From Faecalibacterium taiwanense (GTDB lineage: Bacteria > Bacillota > Clostridia > Oscillospirales > Ruminococcaceae): DNA of 64,000 bases. Numbering within the stretch: position 1 is the stretch's first letter; each line of letters begins with the position of its first letter. Made by a program: the position numbers and the translations under genes. The DNA lies in the NCBI RefSeq assembly GCF_036632915.2, contig NZ_CP155552.1:2852001-2916000 (forward strand), read 5' to 3'. The notes beneath the pieces were generated by a model. It was not told the DNA's origin and searched no databases. It saw only the letters and a program-made list of their open reading frames with translations. Positions 12,890 to 21,769 of this stretch are shown here, in pieces.

Positions 12890-14076
12890 ACTTCCATACC
12901 CTCCTTGACGGATTCAAAGACTTTGGCACCTTCCTTGACGGTTGCGCCTGCGCCGACGGTCAGGCCGGTGCCCACATGGGCAATGGGGCCATCGCCGCCC
13001 ACTCGTGCACCTGCACCGACCACAACATCCTCCGCCAGGATGCAGCGCTTGACAACAGCACCAGCCTTGACCACAACGCCGTCCATCAGGACTGCGTCCT
13101 CAACGGTAGCGCCCTCTTCCACAACAACGCCTGCGCTCAGCACAGAGTGATGCACATTTCCGTAGATCTTGCAGCCCTCGGTGACGAGGGAATCCTGCAC
13201 CACAGCGCGGGGGCCGATCTTCTGCGGAGGCAGGACCGGGTTGCGGCTGTAGATCTTCCACTTCTCGTCGAAGATATCGATGCCGGAGTTTTCGGGATCC
13301 AGCACTTCCATGTTGGCTTCCCACAGGCTGTCGATCGTGCCCACGTCACGCCAGTAGCCGGCAAAGCGGTAGGCGTACATCTTGCGGCCGTCGCGCAGCA
13401 GGGCGGGGATGATGTTCATGCCAAAATCGTTCTTGGAGTTGGGGTCTGCTTCGTCCTCTTCCAGATACTTCTTCAGCACATCCCAGTTGAAGATGTAGAT
13501 GCCCATGGAAGCCAGATTGGACTTGGGTACCGGGGGCTTCTCCTGGAACTCGGTGATGCGGTCGTTCTCGTCAGCCACCATCAGGCCGAAGCGGGAGGCT
13601 TCCTTCCAGTCCACTTCCATAACAGCCACAGAGAACTCTGCGCCCTTTTCCTTGTGGAAGCGCAGGAAGTCGGCATAGTCCTGCTTGCAGATCTGGTCGC
13701 CGGACAGGATGATCACATACTCGGGATCGTAGCTGTCGATGAAACCGATGTTCTGGTAGATGGCGTTTGCAGTGCCCTTGTACCAGTCGGTGCCCTTTGC
13801 CTGCTCGTAGGGCGGCAGGGTGTGCACGCCGCCGTGCAGACGATCCAGATCCCAGGGCTGGCCGTTGCCGATGTACTCGTTCAGCTTCTGGGGCTGATAC
13901 TGGGTCGCGATGCCAACGGTGTCGATGTTGGAGTTCACGCAGTTGGACAGCGGGAAGTCCACGATGCGGTACTTACCGCCGAAGGACACTGCGGGTTTTG
14001 CCGTTTTCTGTGTCAGCGCGTACAAGCGCGAGCCACGTCCACCGGCAAGGATCATTGCCACAATTTCTTTTGCCAT
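12883..14076 (-). CDS. glgC: Glucose-1-phosphate adenylyltransferase
   Basis: Makes ADP-glucose from glucose-1-phosphate and ATP, the committed step of glycogen synthesis. 397 residues: [11 protein letters not shown] signature near the N-terminus, [15 protein letters not shown], the sugar-phosphate region ([12 protein letters not shown]), then a C-terminal beta-helix. ATG at 14076 with GGGGAG upstream. Confidence 0.97.
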   Translation of the reverse strand: MAKEIVAMILAGGRGSRLYALTQKTAKPAVSFGGKYRIVDFPLSNCVNSNIDTVGIATQYQPQKLNEYIGNGQPWDLDRLHGGVHTLPPYEQAKGTDWYKGTANAIYQNIGFIDSYDPEYVIILSGDQICKQDYADFLRFHKEKGAEFSVAVMEVDWKEASRFGLMVADENDRITEFQEKPPVPKSNLASMGIYIFNWDVLKKYLEEDEADPNSKNDFGMNIIPALLRDGRKMYAYRFAGYWRDVGTIDSLWEANMEVLDPENSGIDIFDEKWKIYSRNPVLPPQKIGPRAVVQDSLVTEGCKIYGNVHHSVLSAGVVVEEGATVEDAVLMDGVVVKAGAVVKRCILAEDVVVGAGARVGGDGPIAHVGTGLTVGAGATVKEGAKVFESVKEGMEVC

Positions 14077-14163
14077 AGCTTTATTCTCCCCTTTAACATT
14101 AACATTTCCGTTGTTCGGAAATGAGCGTCAACATGTGCGGTATGGGTCGGCCGAAGAGCCGGG

Positions 14164-16380
14164 TCATTCCTTGGGCTCCTTCGGTTTGCGGGTGCTTTTT
14201 GCGGGTGCTTTTTCCGCCTTGGGTTCTGCCTCTGCCTTGGGCTTGCGGGCGCGCTTTTTGGGTGCTTCCTCGGCCTTTTCCGGCTCAACCTTTGCCTTGC
14301 GGGCGGTCTTTTTCACCGGTTTTTCCTCTGCAGCGGCAGCTTCTGCCTTGGGCTTGCGGCCCGGCTTCTTTACCACCTTTGCTGCAGCTTTCTCCGCAGC
14401 GGTCTTTGCCTTTTTGGCTGCGGTCTTTTTTCCCGCCTTATCGGTCTTGTCCGCTGCGGCCTTGCGGGTGCGCTTGGTGGGCACTTCAAAATACAGGGTG
14501 CTCATGGGCGGCAGGGTGATGGTGATGCTCTGCTCAAAGCCGTGCATCGGCTTTTTGTGGGTGCGCACGGCCTTGTTGTGGACTGCGCCGGAACCGCCGA
14601 ACTCTGCATCGTCGCTGTTCAGGATCTCCTTGTAGGAGCCTGCCACCGGTGCGCCCAGCGTGTAGCCCTCGCGCAGGACGGGGTTGAAGTTGCACACCAC
14701 AAGGATCTGCTTGCCGGAAGTGTCCTTGCGCAGGAAGGCGATGACGCTCTGCTGCGAGTCATCCGGCACGATCCACTGGAAACCCTCCCAGCTGTAATCC
14801 ACCTGCCAGAAGGCGGGATGCTCCTTGTAGAAGGCGTTCAGGGTCTTGACGTAGGTCTGCAGCTCGGTGTGCTTATCGTAGCCCAGCAGCATCCAGTCCA
14901 GCGGCTTTGTCTCGTTCCACTCGGCGAACTGGCCGAACTCCTGACCCATGAACAGCAGCTTCTTGCCCGGGTGGGCCATCATGTAGCCAAAGAAGGTGCG
15001 CAGGTTTGCAAACTTGGCGTCGTACTCGCCGGGCATCTTGTTGATCAGGCTGCCCTTGCCGTGCACCACCTCATCGTGGCTGATGGGCAGCACAAAGTTC
15101 TCGCTGAAGGCGTAGAAGAAGCTGAAGGTGACCTTGTTGTGGTTGCCGGAACGGAAGAGCGGGTCAGTCTTCATGTAGCTGAGCATATCGTTCATCCAGC
15201 CCATGTTCCACTTGAAGTTGAAACCAAGGCCGCCGTCCGAAGCAGGCTTTGTGACCATGGGCCATGCAGTGGATTCTTCCGCGATCATGTACTTGTGGGG
15301 GTGACGGCCCAGCACGGTGTCGTTCAGCTTGCGCAGGAAAGCAACAGCCTCCAGATTTTCCTTGCCGCCGTTCTTGTTCGGCTCCCACTCGCCCTGCTTG
15401 CGGTTATAGTCCAGATACAGCATGGATGCCACCGCGTCCACGCGCAGACCGTCGATATGGTACTGCTCCAGCCAATACAGTGCGCTGGAGATCAGGAAGC
15501 TCTGCACCTCGCTGCGGCCGAAGTCGAACACCATGGTGCCCCACTCCTTATGTTCGCCGCGCTTCGGATTCGGGTCCTCGTAGCAGGCTTCGCCATCAAA
15601 GTTGTACAGGCCGAACTGATCCTTCGGGAAGTGAGCAGGCACCCAGTCCATGATCACACCAATGCCGGCGGCATGGAGCTTATCCACAAAGGCCATCAGG
15701 TCCTTGGGGGTGCCGTAGCGGCTGGTGGGTGCAAAATAGCCGGTGACCTGATAGCCCCAGCTGCCGTCAAACGGATATTCCATGACCGGCAGCAGTTCCA
15801 CATGGGTATAGCCCATCTCTGTGATATACGGGATCAGCTCGTCTGCCAGCTCGGAATAATTGTAGGGCTTACCGCCCTCTTTCATCTTCCAGCTGCCGGC
15901 GTGCATCTCGTAAATATTCATCGGGCTGTTGATCACATCAGCCTTTTTCTGTGCTGCCTGCCATGCATCATCGTGCCACGCAAAACCACTGATATCGTAG
16001 ACCTTGCTGCCGTTGGACGGGCGGGTCTCGGCGTGGAACGCATAGGGATCGGCCTTATAGACCAGATCACCTGCGCGGGTGGTCACGCAGTATTTATAAA
16101 CATCATATTCCTTCATGCCCGGGATGAACAATTCCCATACGGAATCGCCATCCACCTTGCGCATCGGGTGGCTGCCCGGCTTCCAGCTGTTAAAGTCGCC
16201 CACCACGCTGATGGCTACAGCATGGGGTGCCCACACGCGGAACACCACACCTGCTTCACCGGCACGCGTTTCCATGTGTGCGCCAAAGTAGCGGTATGCT
16301 TCACAGTTATTGCCCTGTTTGAACAAATACACCGGCAGGTCCGATGCATTGCTCTGGATCTTCTCCTCGGTCGGTTTCAT
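14164..16380 (-). CDS. glgB: 1,4-alpha-glucan branching enzyme with histone-like C-terminal tail
   Basis: Introduces alpha-1,6 branches into glycogen. 738 residues: CBM48 domain (about 40-125), GH13 barrel with DGLRVDAVASM (nucleophile Asp), AEESTAWP (acid Glu) and LPISHDEVVHGKGS, then an all-beta C-terminal domain ending at STLYFEVPT. After that, residues 636-738 form a low-complexity tail rich in Lys, Ala, Pro and Glu with repeated RKPK, KKPGRKPKAE and KKRARKPKAE units, resembling histone H1-like tails; branching enzymes normally stop before it. ATG at 16380 with GGGGAGGAG upstream; first gene of the operon. Confidence 0.96.
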   Translation of the reverse strand: MKPTEEKIQSNASDLPVYLFKQGNNCEAYRYFGAHMETRAGEAGVVFRVWAPHAVAISVVGDFNSWKPGSHPMRKVDGDSVWELFIPGMKEYDVYKYCVTTRAGDLVYKADPYAFHAETRPSNGSKVYDISGFAWHDDAWQAAQKKADVINSPMNIYEMHAGSWKMKEGGKPYNYSELADELIPYITEMGYTHVELLPVMEYPFDGSWGYQVTGYFAPTSRYGTPKDLMAFVDKLHAAGIGVIMDWVPAHFPKDQFGLYNFDGEACYEDPNPKRGEHKEWGTMVFDFGRSEVQSFLISSALYWLEQYHIDGLRVDAVASMLYLDYNRKQGEWEPNKNGGKENLEAVAFLRKLNDTVLGRHPHKYMIAEESTAWPMVTKPASDGGLGFNFKWNMGWMNDMLSYMKTDPLFRSGNHNKVTFSFFYAFSENFVLPISHDEVVHGKGSLINKMPGEYDAKFANLRTFFGYMMAHPGKKLLFMGQEFGQFAEWNETKPLDWMLLGYDKHTELQTYVKTLNAFYKEHPAFWQVDYSWEGFQWIVPDDSQQSVIAFLRKDTSGKQILVVCNFNPVLREGYTLGAPVAGSYKEILNSDDAEFGGSGAVHNKAVRTHKKPMHGFEQSITITLPPMSTLYFEVPTKRTRKAAADKTDKAGKKTAAKKAKTAAEKAAAKVVKKPGRKPKAEAAAAEEKPVKKTARKAKVEPEKAEEAPKKRARKPKAEAEPKAEKAPAKSTRKPKEPKE

Positions 16381-16436
16381 AGACTGCTCCTCCCCGTACA
16401 GATGCACAAAGCGCACCTATAGCTTTTTACCCTTTT

Positions 16437-16465
16437 ATATTAAAGAATTTCGGTCTGTTTTTCAA
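16437..16465 (-). promoter_or_regulatory. Promoter of the glg operon
   Basis: Minus strand TTGAAA, 17-nt spacer, TAATAT, about 57 nt before the glgB start. Confidence 0.8.
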
Positions 16466-16583
16466 GAGTTTCGCCGCATTTTACTGTAAAATTTACCATA
16501 ATCTTTTCGTTGATATTTTTCTCTTATATACATACCCGCTAAATTTTTACAAATTTTATGGTGAATCCTGCCAATCTGACAAT

Positions 16584-16633
16584 AAAAAAGAGCCTCTGCG
16601 CACCCTCCCAAAGGGAAGGTGTACAGAAGCTCT
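16584..16633 (-). terminator. Terminator of the G5/3D-domain gene
   Basis: A stem of about 20 bp with a few mismatches (AGAGCTTCTG... paired with ...CAGAGGCTCT around a CCCTTTGGG apex), followed by a T-run on the minus strand. Confidence 0.8.
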
Positions 16634-16686
16634 CTGTTTCTGTTGAAAATTTTCAGTTCCGGTTTCCCCGGTTCTTTTCAGCCTGC

Positions 16687-17760
16687 TCAGTCCACCACGT
16701 AGACGTTCACCTGAATGGCTCCATTGATCACGCTCTCGGCGTAGGTCTCGTAGAACAGGTCCACAAGGATCTGGCCCTTCTGCACGGCAATGCCGGTATC
16801 GGTAGCCACCGCATAGCCGTACACGAACTTGCCGTCGGTGGAGGTGATATACAGCTTGGTGCCGTAGGGGATCACATCCGGGTCCACAGCCACAGTGCCG
16901 TAGCCCAGACCCAGACCGGAAGAACCCTTGCCGGTCTTGGAATAGTAGCCGGTGGCCTTTCCGGTGAGCACCTTGCTGTAAGAGGCGGGTGCATTGGTGG
17001 TGCCGTCCGGGCCGGTCAGCGGGGAGACCGGCGCGCCTGCGCCATAGGTCTTTACGATGTGGTTGGTCGGCTCCACAGTGGTGGTGGAATCCACCACGAT
17101 GCTGTTTTCCAGCTCGCCGTCCACATAGCGGTCGCGGGTGGTGATCGTCTGCTGGCCTTCCGCACCATGGCGCACCGTGGTGGCGCGGCCGGTGTTGCGG
17201 AAATACAGGCTGGTGTAGACGTACTCGGTATCGTAGGGGATGGCCTGCGTCTCCACACGGTCGGTGTAGTCCACGCGGTGCACCGTGATGGTGGAACCTG
17301 CGCTCACCAGCTGGTCCAGAGCAGGCTCGGTGTAGTCGTCACCCTCCAGGGTGATACCGGCACGCTTCAGGGCATCCGCCACGGTGCCGAACACCATTTT
17401 GACGGGGTACTCCTGACCGTCGGCAGTGATGCTGACGGAGAATGCGCGCTCAATGTTCAGGGCGGCAAGGTTGCCGCTGTAGGCCGTGTAATAGACCTGA
17501 TCGCCCTCTTCGGACTGGATGCCGGAAAGGTTCATAACCTGTGCAGGGTCGGTCTCGGAGGTGAGGATCACCTGCCGGGCACCATTGGAGTCTGTGACGT
17601 AGGTCAGCCGCAGATTCGCAGCGGTCACACTGAGTGTAGCCACAAGGCACACGACCATGACACAAAACGCCAGCACACGGGGAGAGACTGCATGCTTGCA
17701 GTCAGACAATGCTTTCTTCAATTTTACGGAAGCGATACGAGACAACTCCTCTCTTTTCAA
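16687..17760 (-). CDS. Secreted G5 and 3D-domain cell-wall protein (YabE-like)
   Basis: 357 residues: an N-terminal membrane/signal segment (VLAFCVMVVCLVATLSVTAA), a DUF348-like region (about 110-150), a G5 domain (about 165-240), and a C-terminal 3D domain with the three conserved Asp in GTVAVDPDVIPYGTKLYI, ATDTG and VDLF. 3D domains are double-psi barrels of lytic transglycosylase type, so peptidoglycan remodelling is likely. The start is uncertain: TTG at 17760 is used; GAGAGGAG lies just inside, and a TTG at 17721 is another candidate. Preceded by a long structured leader. Confidence 0.85.
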   Translation of the reverse strand: MKREELSRIASVKLKKALSDCKHAVSPRVLAFCVMVVCLVATLSVTAANLRLTYVTDSNGARQVILTSETDPAQVMNLSGIQSEEGDQVYYTAYSGNLAALNIERAFSVSITADGQEYPVKMVFGTVADALKRAGITLEGDDYTEPALDQLVSAGSTITVHRVDYTDRVETQAIPYDTEYVYTSLYFRNTGRATTVRHGAEGQQTITTRDRYVDGELENSIVVDSTTTVEPTNHIVKTYGAGAPVSPLTGPDGTTNAPASYSKVLTGKATGYYSKTGKGSSGLGLGYGTVAVDPDVIPYGTKLYITSTDGKFVYGYAVATDTGIAVQKGQILVDLFYETYAESVINGAIQVNVYVVD

Positions 17761-17774
17761 AATTGGCTGTGGCC

Positions 17775-18025
17775 GCGGACATGTTTTTCATGCCCCGGCC
17801 GCCCGGACTGCGGGGCGGGCAGAAGCCATCTGGCCCCACAATCAAATACGATGCCCTCTTTTTGGTAAAATCGAGCATCGTATACAATTTGGACTCCGCT
17901 GCGGAGGGTGCAGTTACCCTCCCGGCCCGGACCCCATCTGCCCGCGCCGCGCCGTATATAAGACGGCTTTTTACTTCATCCAGATAAATTTTAAACGCTG
18001 CAACGTCTGTTGGTTCCGTTGAGCG
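17775..18025 (-). promoter_or_regulatory. Long structured 5' leader of the G5/3D gene, candidate cis-regulatory RNA
   Basis: About 250 nt lie between the promoter and the gene. On this strand they can form ATACGATGC/GCATCGTAT (17846-17883) and GGAGGGT/ACCCTCC (17903-17922) hairpins, both enclosed by GGGCAGA/TCTGCCC (17817-17823 with 17937-17943), plus a GCCGT/ACGGC hairpin upstream. I do not recognise it; it does not match the ydaO (c-di-AMP) consensus as I remember it, although that class often precedes such genes. Confidence 0.5.
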
Positions 18026-18031
18026 GCTCTT

Positions 18032-18060
18032 ATTTTACCAGTCCAATGGCCATTTGTCAA
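18032..18060 (-). promoter_or_regulatory. Promoter of the G5/3D gene
   Basis: Minus strand TTGACA, 17-nt spacer, TAAAAT: near consensus. Confidence 0.8.
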
Positions 18061-18468
18061 ATCACCTTCTCATACTTTGTTAGTTTTTTGACGTTATTTT
18101 TTGTGCAACTTTAACATTGTTTTCTCCAAAATATTGTTTTTTCGGTTATTTCCTTCCGATTTTCGACCTGTTTTCTGGGGTGTTTTGTTCACGAATTTTT
18201 AACATTTATTTTGGACTTTTTGCACCGGAAACTGCACTTTTGGGTTCGTTTTCCCATGCGGCAAGCGGCCAAAAATCGCTGGTTTTCCGTACAAAGCCAC
18301 CTCTTTTTCATCCCATTTTTCACCCACAAAGAACTGTGCGAATTACTCATGAAAAGCGCCTCCCGGCAAAATGCCGAAGCACAGAAATTTGTGCAGCAAA
18401 AGACCACACTGGCAGCTGCCGGGCAGCGGCTGTACAATCAAACAAAAAACAGAAAGGAAGGTTTTCAA
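18061..18468. other. AT-rich gap before the phage-like cassette
   Basis: Markedly AT-richer than the flanking genes for its first 300 bp, with no gene I can support. A weak forward promoter (TTGACG, 17 nt, TTAACA, 18088-18116) could drive the downstream cassette. The base composition hints at foreign origin. Confidence 0.5.
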
Positions 18469-19929
18469 GTGAACATCAAGATCATTCAAAGGCAGTGCGG
18501 CGGCACCGAATTTCTGTCCCAGCCGCACCGCCTGCACCTCGGTGCACAGAACGCTGCCGGTGTGGACGAGCTGTGCTTCACGCTGCCGGAAGCATGGGCC
18601 GGGTGCACCGTTGCGCTCTACCTGCGCCGCAGCGACGGCACCCTGCTGGCACCGGTCTCACTGGACACGCAGCACTGCGTCACCGTGGACCGCCGCCTGA
18701 CCGGAAGCACCGGCGGACAGTGGATGCTGGCAGCCATCGATGCCAGCGGCTACGCCGCCTATACCCGGCCCGGCAGCTACGACACCTACGCCATCCTGCC
18801 CACCGACGGCGGCGCGGAAGAGCTGCCGCCCTCGCAGTATGAGCAGTTCGTGGCGCGTGTGCTGGAAAGTGCCAGTACCGCTTCCACCGCCGCGCAGCGT
18901 GCCGCAGCCAGTGCTGCAAGCACGGCATCCAATGCGGCACAGGCCCAGACCGCGGCACAGCGCACCAGCGCCGACAGTGCCGCTGCATCCCGCTGTGCAG
19001 CCCGTGCCGAGGCTGCTGCCGCACGGGCAGAGGAGCTGGTGCCTACCGACGGTCAGGTAGTGAGCGTGAACGGCAAAAGCGGCATCGTAAAACTGACGGC
19101 GCAGGATGTGGGGGCGCTTCCCTGCCCGGCAGTTCCGGTCTCCGGCCAGCTGCTTCGGGTGCTGAGCGTGGACCCCAACACCGGGGCCGTGTTGACCGAT
19201 ACTGCCGCCATGCCGGATCTGTCGCCCTATCTGCGCAGCAGCACGGTGCCCACGGCTTCGGCCCCCGGCGCAGTGCGGGTGGACCCCGCCTGCGGCATCA
19301 ACGTGCGCAGCGACGGAACCCTGATCATCGCACCAGCTGCCCGCGAACAGCTGGACAGCATGACGGATGCACTTCTGCCGCTGACCGCAGCCCTGCTGCC
19401 TTATGGCGTGAAGAAGGCTCTGACCACCGCCGCAGCCGCCGGGGAATGGACCGCTGCCGAAAAGGCAAACGCCCTGCGCACCTTCGGTGCCGATTTTTCT
19501 TCCTATTATACAAAGGAAGATGTCGATGCTCTGCTGGCCGCACCCAGCTCCGCTGCCTACCCGGTGGGCAGCATCTACCAGAGCACCGACCCCACCAGCC
19601 CTGCCGCCCTGTTTGGCGGCACATGGGAGCAGATCGCATCGGAGCGCGTGCTGATGGGTGCCAGCAGCAGCCACGCAGCGGGCACCACCGTGAAGGCCGG
19701 ACTGCCGAACATCACAGGCTCTTTTGTCGCGGATGTAAAAAAGGGTGAACATAAGGTATCCGGCGCATTCACTGCCGGCAACGTGATCGCATCTACGGGC
19801 GAATACAATTCCTTTTCTGATGTATATAAGTTCAGTCTGGATGCATCCAAGTCTAATGCCATCTACGGCCGCAGCGCCACCGTGCAGCCTGCCGCCTACT
19901 ATGTGCACATCTGGCGGCGCGTGGCCTGA
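18469..19929 (+). CDS. Phage tail-fibre/receptor-binding-like protein
   Basis: 486 residues from GTG at 18469, which follows AAAGGAAGG by 7 nt. Three parts: an N-terminal beta domain (about 1-120), a long Ala/Ser/Thr-rich coiled-coil stalk (about 130-190, ESASTASTAAQRAAASAAST type), and a C-terminal domain with YPVGSIYQS and LFGGTWEQI, the collar-like knob motif of siphophage tail or baseplate fibres, ending AAYYVHIWRRVA. VVSVNGKSGIVKLTAQDVG is the usual fibre shaft motif. First gene of a tail/lysis cassette. Host function unknown. Confidence 0.8.
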   Translation: MNIKIIQRQCGGTEFLSQPHRLHLGAQNAAGVDELCFTLPEAWAGCTVALYLRRSDGTLLAPVSLDTQHCVTVDRRLTGSTGGQWMLAAIDASGYAAYTRPGSYDTYAILPTDGGAEELPPSQYEQFVARVLESASTASTAAQRAAASAASTASNAAQAQTAAQRTSADSAAASRCAARAEAAAARAEELVPTDGQVVSVNGKSGIVKLTAQDVGALPCPAVPVSGQLLRVLSVDPNTGAVLTDTAAMPDLSPYLRSSTVPTASAPGAVRVDPACGINVRSDGTLIIAPAAREQLDSMTDALLPLTAALLPYGVKKALTTAAAAGEWTAAEKANALRTFGADFSSYYTKEDVDALLAAPSSAAYPVGSIYQSTDPTSPAALFGGTWEQIASERVLMGASSSHAAGTTVKAGLPNITGSFVADVKKGEHKVSGAFTAGNVIASTGEYNSFSDVYKFSLDASKSNAIYGRSATVQPAAYYVHIWRRVA

Positions 19930-19947
19930 GAAAGGAGGTTTTGAACC

Positions 19948-20340
19948 ATGAAGATCATTGACGAGAACGGTGCAGCCATTGAAAACCCTGACCTGACGCT
20001 TGGGTATCTGGTGGACGACACCGAGCCAGTGGAGCACCCCGCCGTGGAAGGCGTGGAGGAAGTGAGCCACTACGAGACCGTAACGGAGTATCCCGGCGGC
20101 GGCAGGGATGTGCGGAAGGTCATCGACGTGCCGGGCATGCCTGCGCAGGCCGCATGGACCGAACAGGTGCCGGTGCAGAGATACATCCGCTATACGGAAG
20201 AAGAATTGGCCGCGCGGGAAAAAGAGCGCCAGCAGGCCGAGGAAGCAGCCCGTCTGCCCGAGACGATTGCCAGCCTGACCTGCCAGCTGACCGACCTGCA
20301 GCTGGCCCTGTGTGAACTGTACGAAGGAGGTGGTGTGTAA
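19948..20340 (+). CDS. Small phage tail-associated protein
   Basis: 130 residues, acidic, with a Glu/Ala/Gln-rich helix near the C-terminus (EEELAAREKERQQAEEAARL). AGGAGG lies about 9 nt before the ATG. I do not recognise a named family. Such proteins commonly follow fibre genes in Firmicute phages and may act as chaperone or baseplate parts; that is inference from position. Confidence 0.7.
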   Translation: MKIIDENGAAIENPDLTLGYLVDDTEPVEHPAVEGVEEVSHYETVTEYPGGGRDVRKVIDVPGMPAQAAWTEQVPVQRYIRYTEEELAAREKERQQAEEAARLPETIASLTCQLTDLQLALCELYEGGGV

Positions 20341-20453
20341 TGGCAAGGATCTATGCGGCCCTGATCCGCAAGGGCATCAAAACGCTGGAGGATGTGCCCG
20401 CCCGGCTGAGGGATGCCGTGGCAGCGCTGCTGCAGGAGGACGGCCATGCTTAA
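20340..20453 (+). CDS. XkdX/CD1375-like phage micro-protein
   Basis: A 37-residue protein, MARIYAALIRKGIKTLEDV then PARLRDAVAALLQED. The Y-LI-KG-KT-DVP pattern matches the short XkdX/CD1375-type proteins that follow tail-fibre genes in Clostridia phages. Its ATG overlaps the preceding stop (TAATG) and its end overlaps the next gene by 8 nt, showing tight coupling; AAGGAGG precedes it. Confidence 0.7.
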   Translation: MARIYAALIRKGIKTLEDVPARLRDAVAALLQEDGHA

Positions 20454-20841
20454 CGTTTACTCCCGCGCAAGGGATGGCGAAACGCTGCTGAGCCGCAGCT
20501 TCCGCGCAAAGGAATTTGCCTGCAAAGACGGCACCGACCCTTTGTTTGTGGACAGCGAACTGGTGCAGGTGCTGCAGGCCATCCGTGACCATTTTGGCGC
20601 ACCGGTGGTCATTACCAGCGGCTACCGCACCGCTGCACACAACAGGGCTGTGGGCGGGGCGGTTTACAGCCAGCATCAGTATGGCCGTGCCGCGGATATC
20701 CGGGTGTCCGGCGTGCCGGTGGAGCAGCTTGCCGCCTACGCCGAGACCCTGCTGCCCGGCACCGGCGGCATCGGCCGCTACCCCGCAAAAGGCTTTGTCC
20801 ATGTGGATGTGCGCAAAGCAAAAAGCCGGTGGGTCGGGTAA
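20446..20841 (+). CDS. Peptidase M15-type endolysin (D-Ala-D-Ala carboxypeptidase fold)
   Basis: 131 residues. ITSGYRTAAHNRAVGGA, then SQHQYGRAADI and GRYPAKGFVHVDVR give the HxxxxxxD and HxH zinc ligands of M15_3 peptidases, which cut peptidoglycan cross-links. No signal peptide, as expected for an endolysin released through a holin. ATG at 20446 overlaps the upstream stop region; AGGAGG lies inside the previous gene. Confidence 0.85.
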   Translation: MLNVYSRARDGETLLSRSFRAKEFACKDGTDPLFVDSELVQVLQAIRDHFGAPVVITSGYRTAAHNRAVGGAVYSQHQYGRAADIRVSGVPVEQLAAYAETLLPGTGGIGRYPAKGFVHVDVRKAKSRWVG

Positions 20842-20855
20842 AGGCGGTGAACGGA

Positions 20856-21083
20856 ATGGAAACGATCTTATCCGCTGTCATTGCCGGGGCCGTGACCCTG
20901 ATCGGCGTGCTGATCGCCAACAGCCGCAGTCAGGCCGTGACCGACACCAAGCTCGAAGAGCTGACCCGCGAGGTGCGCGAGCATAACAATTTTGCCCGCC
21001 GCGTACCGATTTTAGAAGAACAGATGAAGGTGGCCAACCACCGCATCGCTGACCTTGAACAAAATGAGAAAGTGAGGAATTGA
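20856..21083 (+). CDS. Small membrane protein with coiled coil, lysis cassette
   Basis: 75 residues from ATG at 20856: one N-terminal membrane helix (ILSAVIAGAVTLIGVLIA) followed by a charged helix. Its position between endolysin and holin suggests a holin partner or spanin-like role, as XhlA-type proteins have; that is inference. AAGGCGG upstream supports the start. Confidence 0.7.
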   Translation: METILSAVIAGAVTLIGVLIANSRSQAVTDTKLEELTREVREHNNFARRVPILEEQMKVANHRIADLEQNEKVRN

Positions 21084-21084
21084 T

Positions 21085-21336
21085 ATGAACTTTGGTAAAA
21101 TTTCTGCCGCCACCATCGCCCGCACCGCTGTGCTGCTGCTTGCCCTGACCAATCAGGTGCTGAGCGCTCTGGGCAAACCTATGCTGCCCATTGAGAGCCA
21201 GACTGTGGAACAGCTGGTGACCGCCGGCATCACCACCGTGGCCGCGCTGATCAGCTGGTGGAACAACAACAGCTTCACCTCTGCAGCCATTCAGGCCGAT
21301 GCCGAATACGCCCGCCTGAAGCAGAAAAGTGAGTGA
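21085..21336 (+). CDS. Phage holin (phiLC3/SPP1-like)
   Basis: 83 residues with two membrane helices (ARTAVLLLALTNQVLSALG and VTAGITTVAALISWWNNN) and a charged C-terminus; the WWNNNSFT motif is typical of Firmicute phage holins of this class. GAGG lies just before the ATG, two bases after the upstream gene. Expected to open the membrane for the endolysin. Confidence 0.85.
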   Translation: MNFGKISAATIARTAVLLLALTNQVLSALGKPMLPIESQTVEQLVTAGITTVAALISWWNNNSFTSAAIQADAEYARLKQKSE

Positions 21337-21356
21337 GAAAGCCCTCGAAGCAGTGT

Positions 21357-21392
21357 ATCAGTAGTACTTTTTGACTGAAAAGTATTACTGAT
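21357..21392. other. Hairpin after the holin gene
   Basis: ATCAGTAGTACTTTT and AAAAGTATTACTGAT pair across a 6-nt loop with one mismatch, 20 bp after the holin stop. It may be a remnant end of the element or an extra RNA stem. Confidence 0.5.
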
Positions 21393-21410
21393 GCAGTCAT
21401 CTTTCACAGC

Positions 21411-21452
21411 AGCCCCGGAAGGCACCCAGACAGCCTTTCCGGGGCTTTTTTG
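21411..21452 (+). terminator. Terminator of the phage-like cassette
   Basis: AGCCCCGGAAGG and CCTTTCCGGGGCT arms followed by TTTTTT on the plus strand. Confidence 0.85.
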
Positions 21453-21602
21453 CTGCCCAGATGATTCGTTCACGCAGATTCAAGAACGTTTCGCGCAGGT
21501 TTCGATGACTTTTGCACTGAAATCATGTATAATCCGGGCAGAAGCAAATCGGAAAAGAGCAGTCAAGAGACTGTAAGCGGCCCCCTAACGCCCCAACGTA
21601 AA

Positions 21603-21676
21603 GGGACTGTTGCAAAATAGTCCCAACAAAAAAATGAGATAGGTTTCCCCGAAAGGGGGTGCCTATCTCATTTTTT
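21603..21676. terminator. Bidirectional terminator region between cassette and lepA
   Basis: GGGACT/AGTCCC hairpin (21603-21624), then a long palindrome (21629-21676) with AATGAGATAGG/CCTATCTCATT arms around CCCCGAAAGGGG, flanked by A- and T-runs. The latter would terminate transcripts from either side. 21453-21602 shows no gene. Confidence 0.75.
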
Positions 21677-21769
21677 GTTGTAAACTGAGATTGTGAAAAA
21701 ACAGAGAGAACCCGCGCGCTGGGTGCATTGCAGCATACCAGAGCGCGGGTTCTCTTTGATCTATAAAGT

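Noticed and set aside
17775..18025. ydaO-type c-di-AMP riboswitch
   Set aside because: The conserved core I recall is not visible, despite the suggestive downstream gene.
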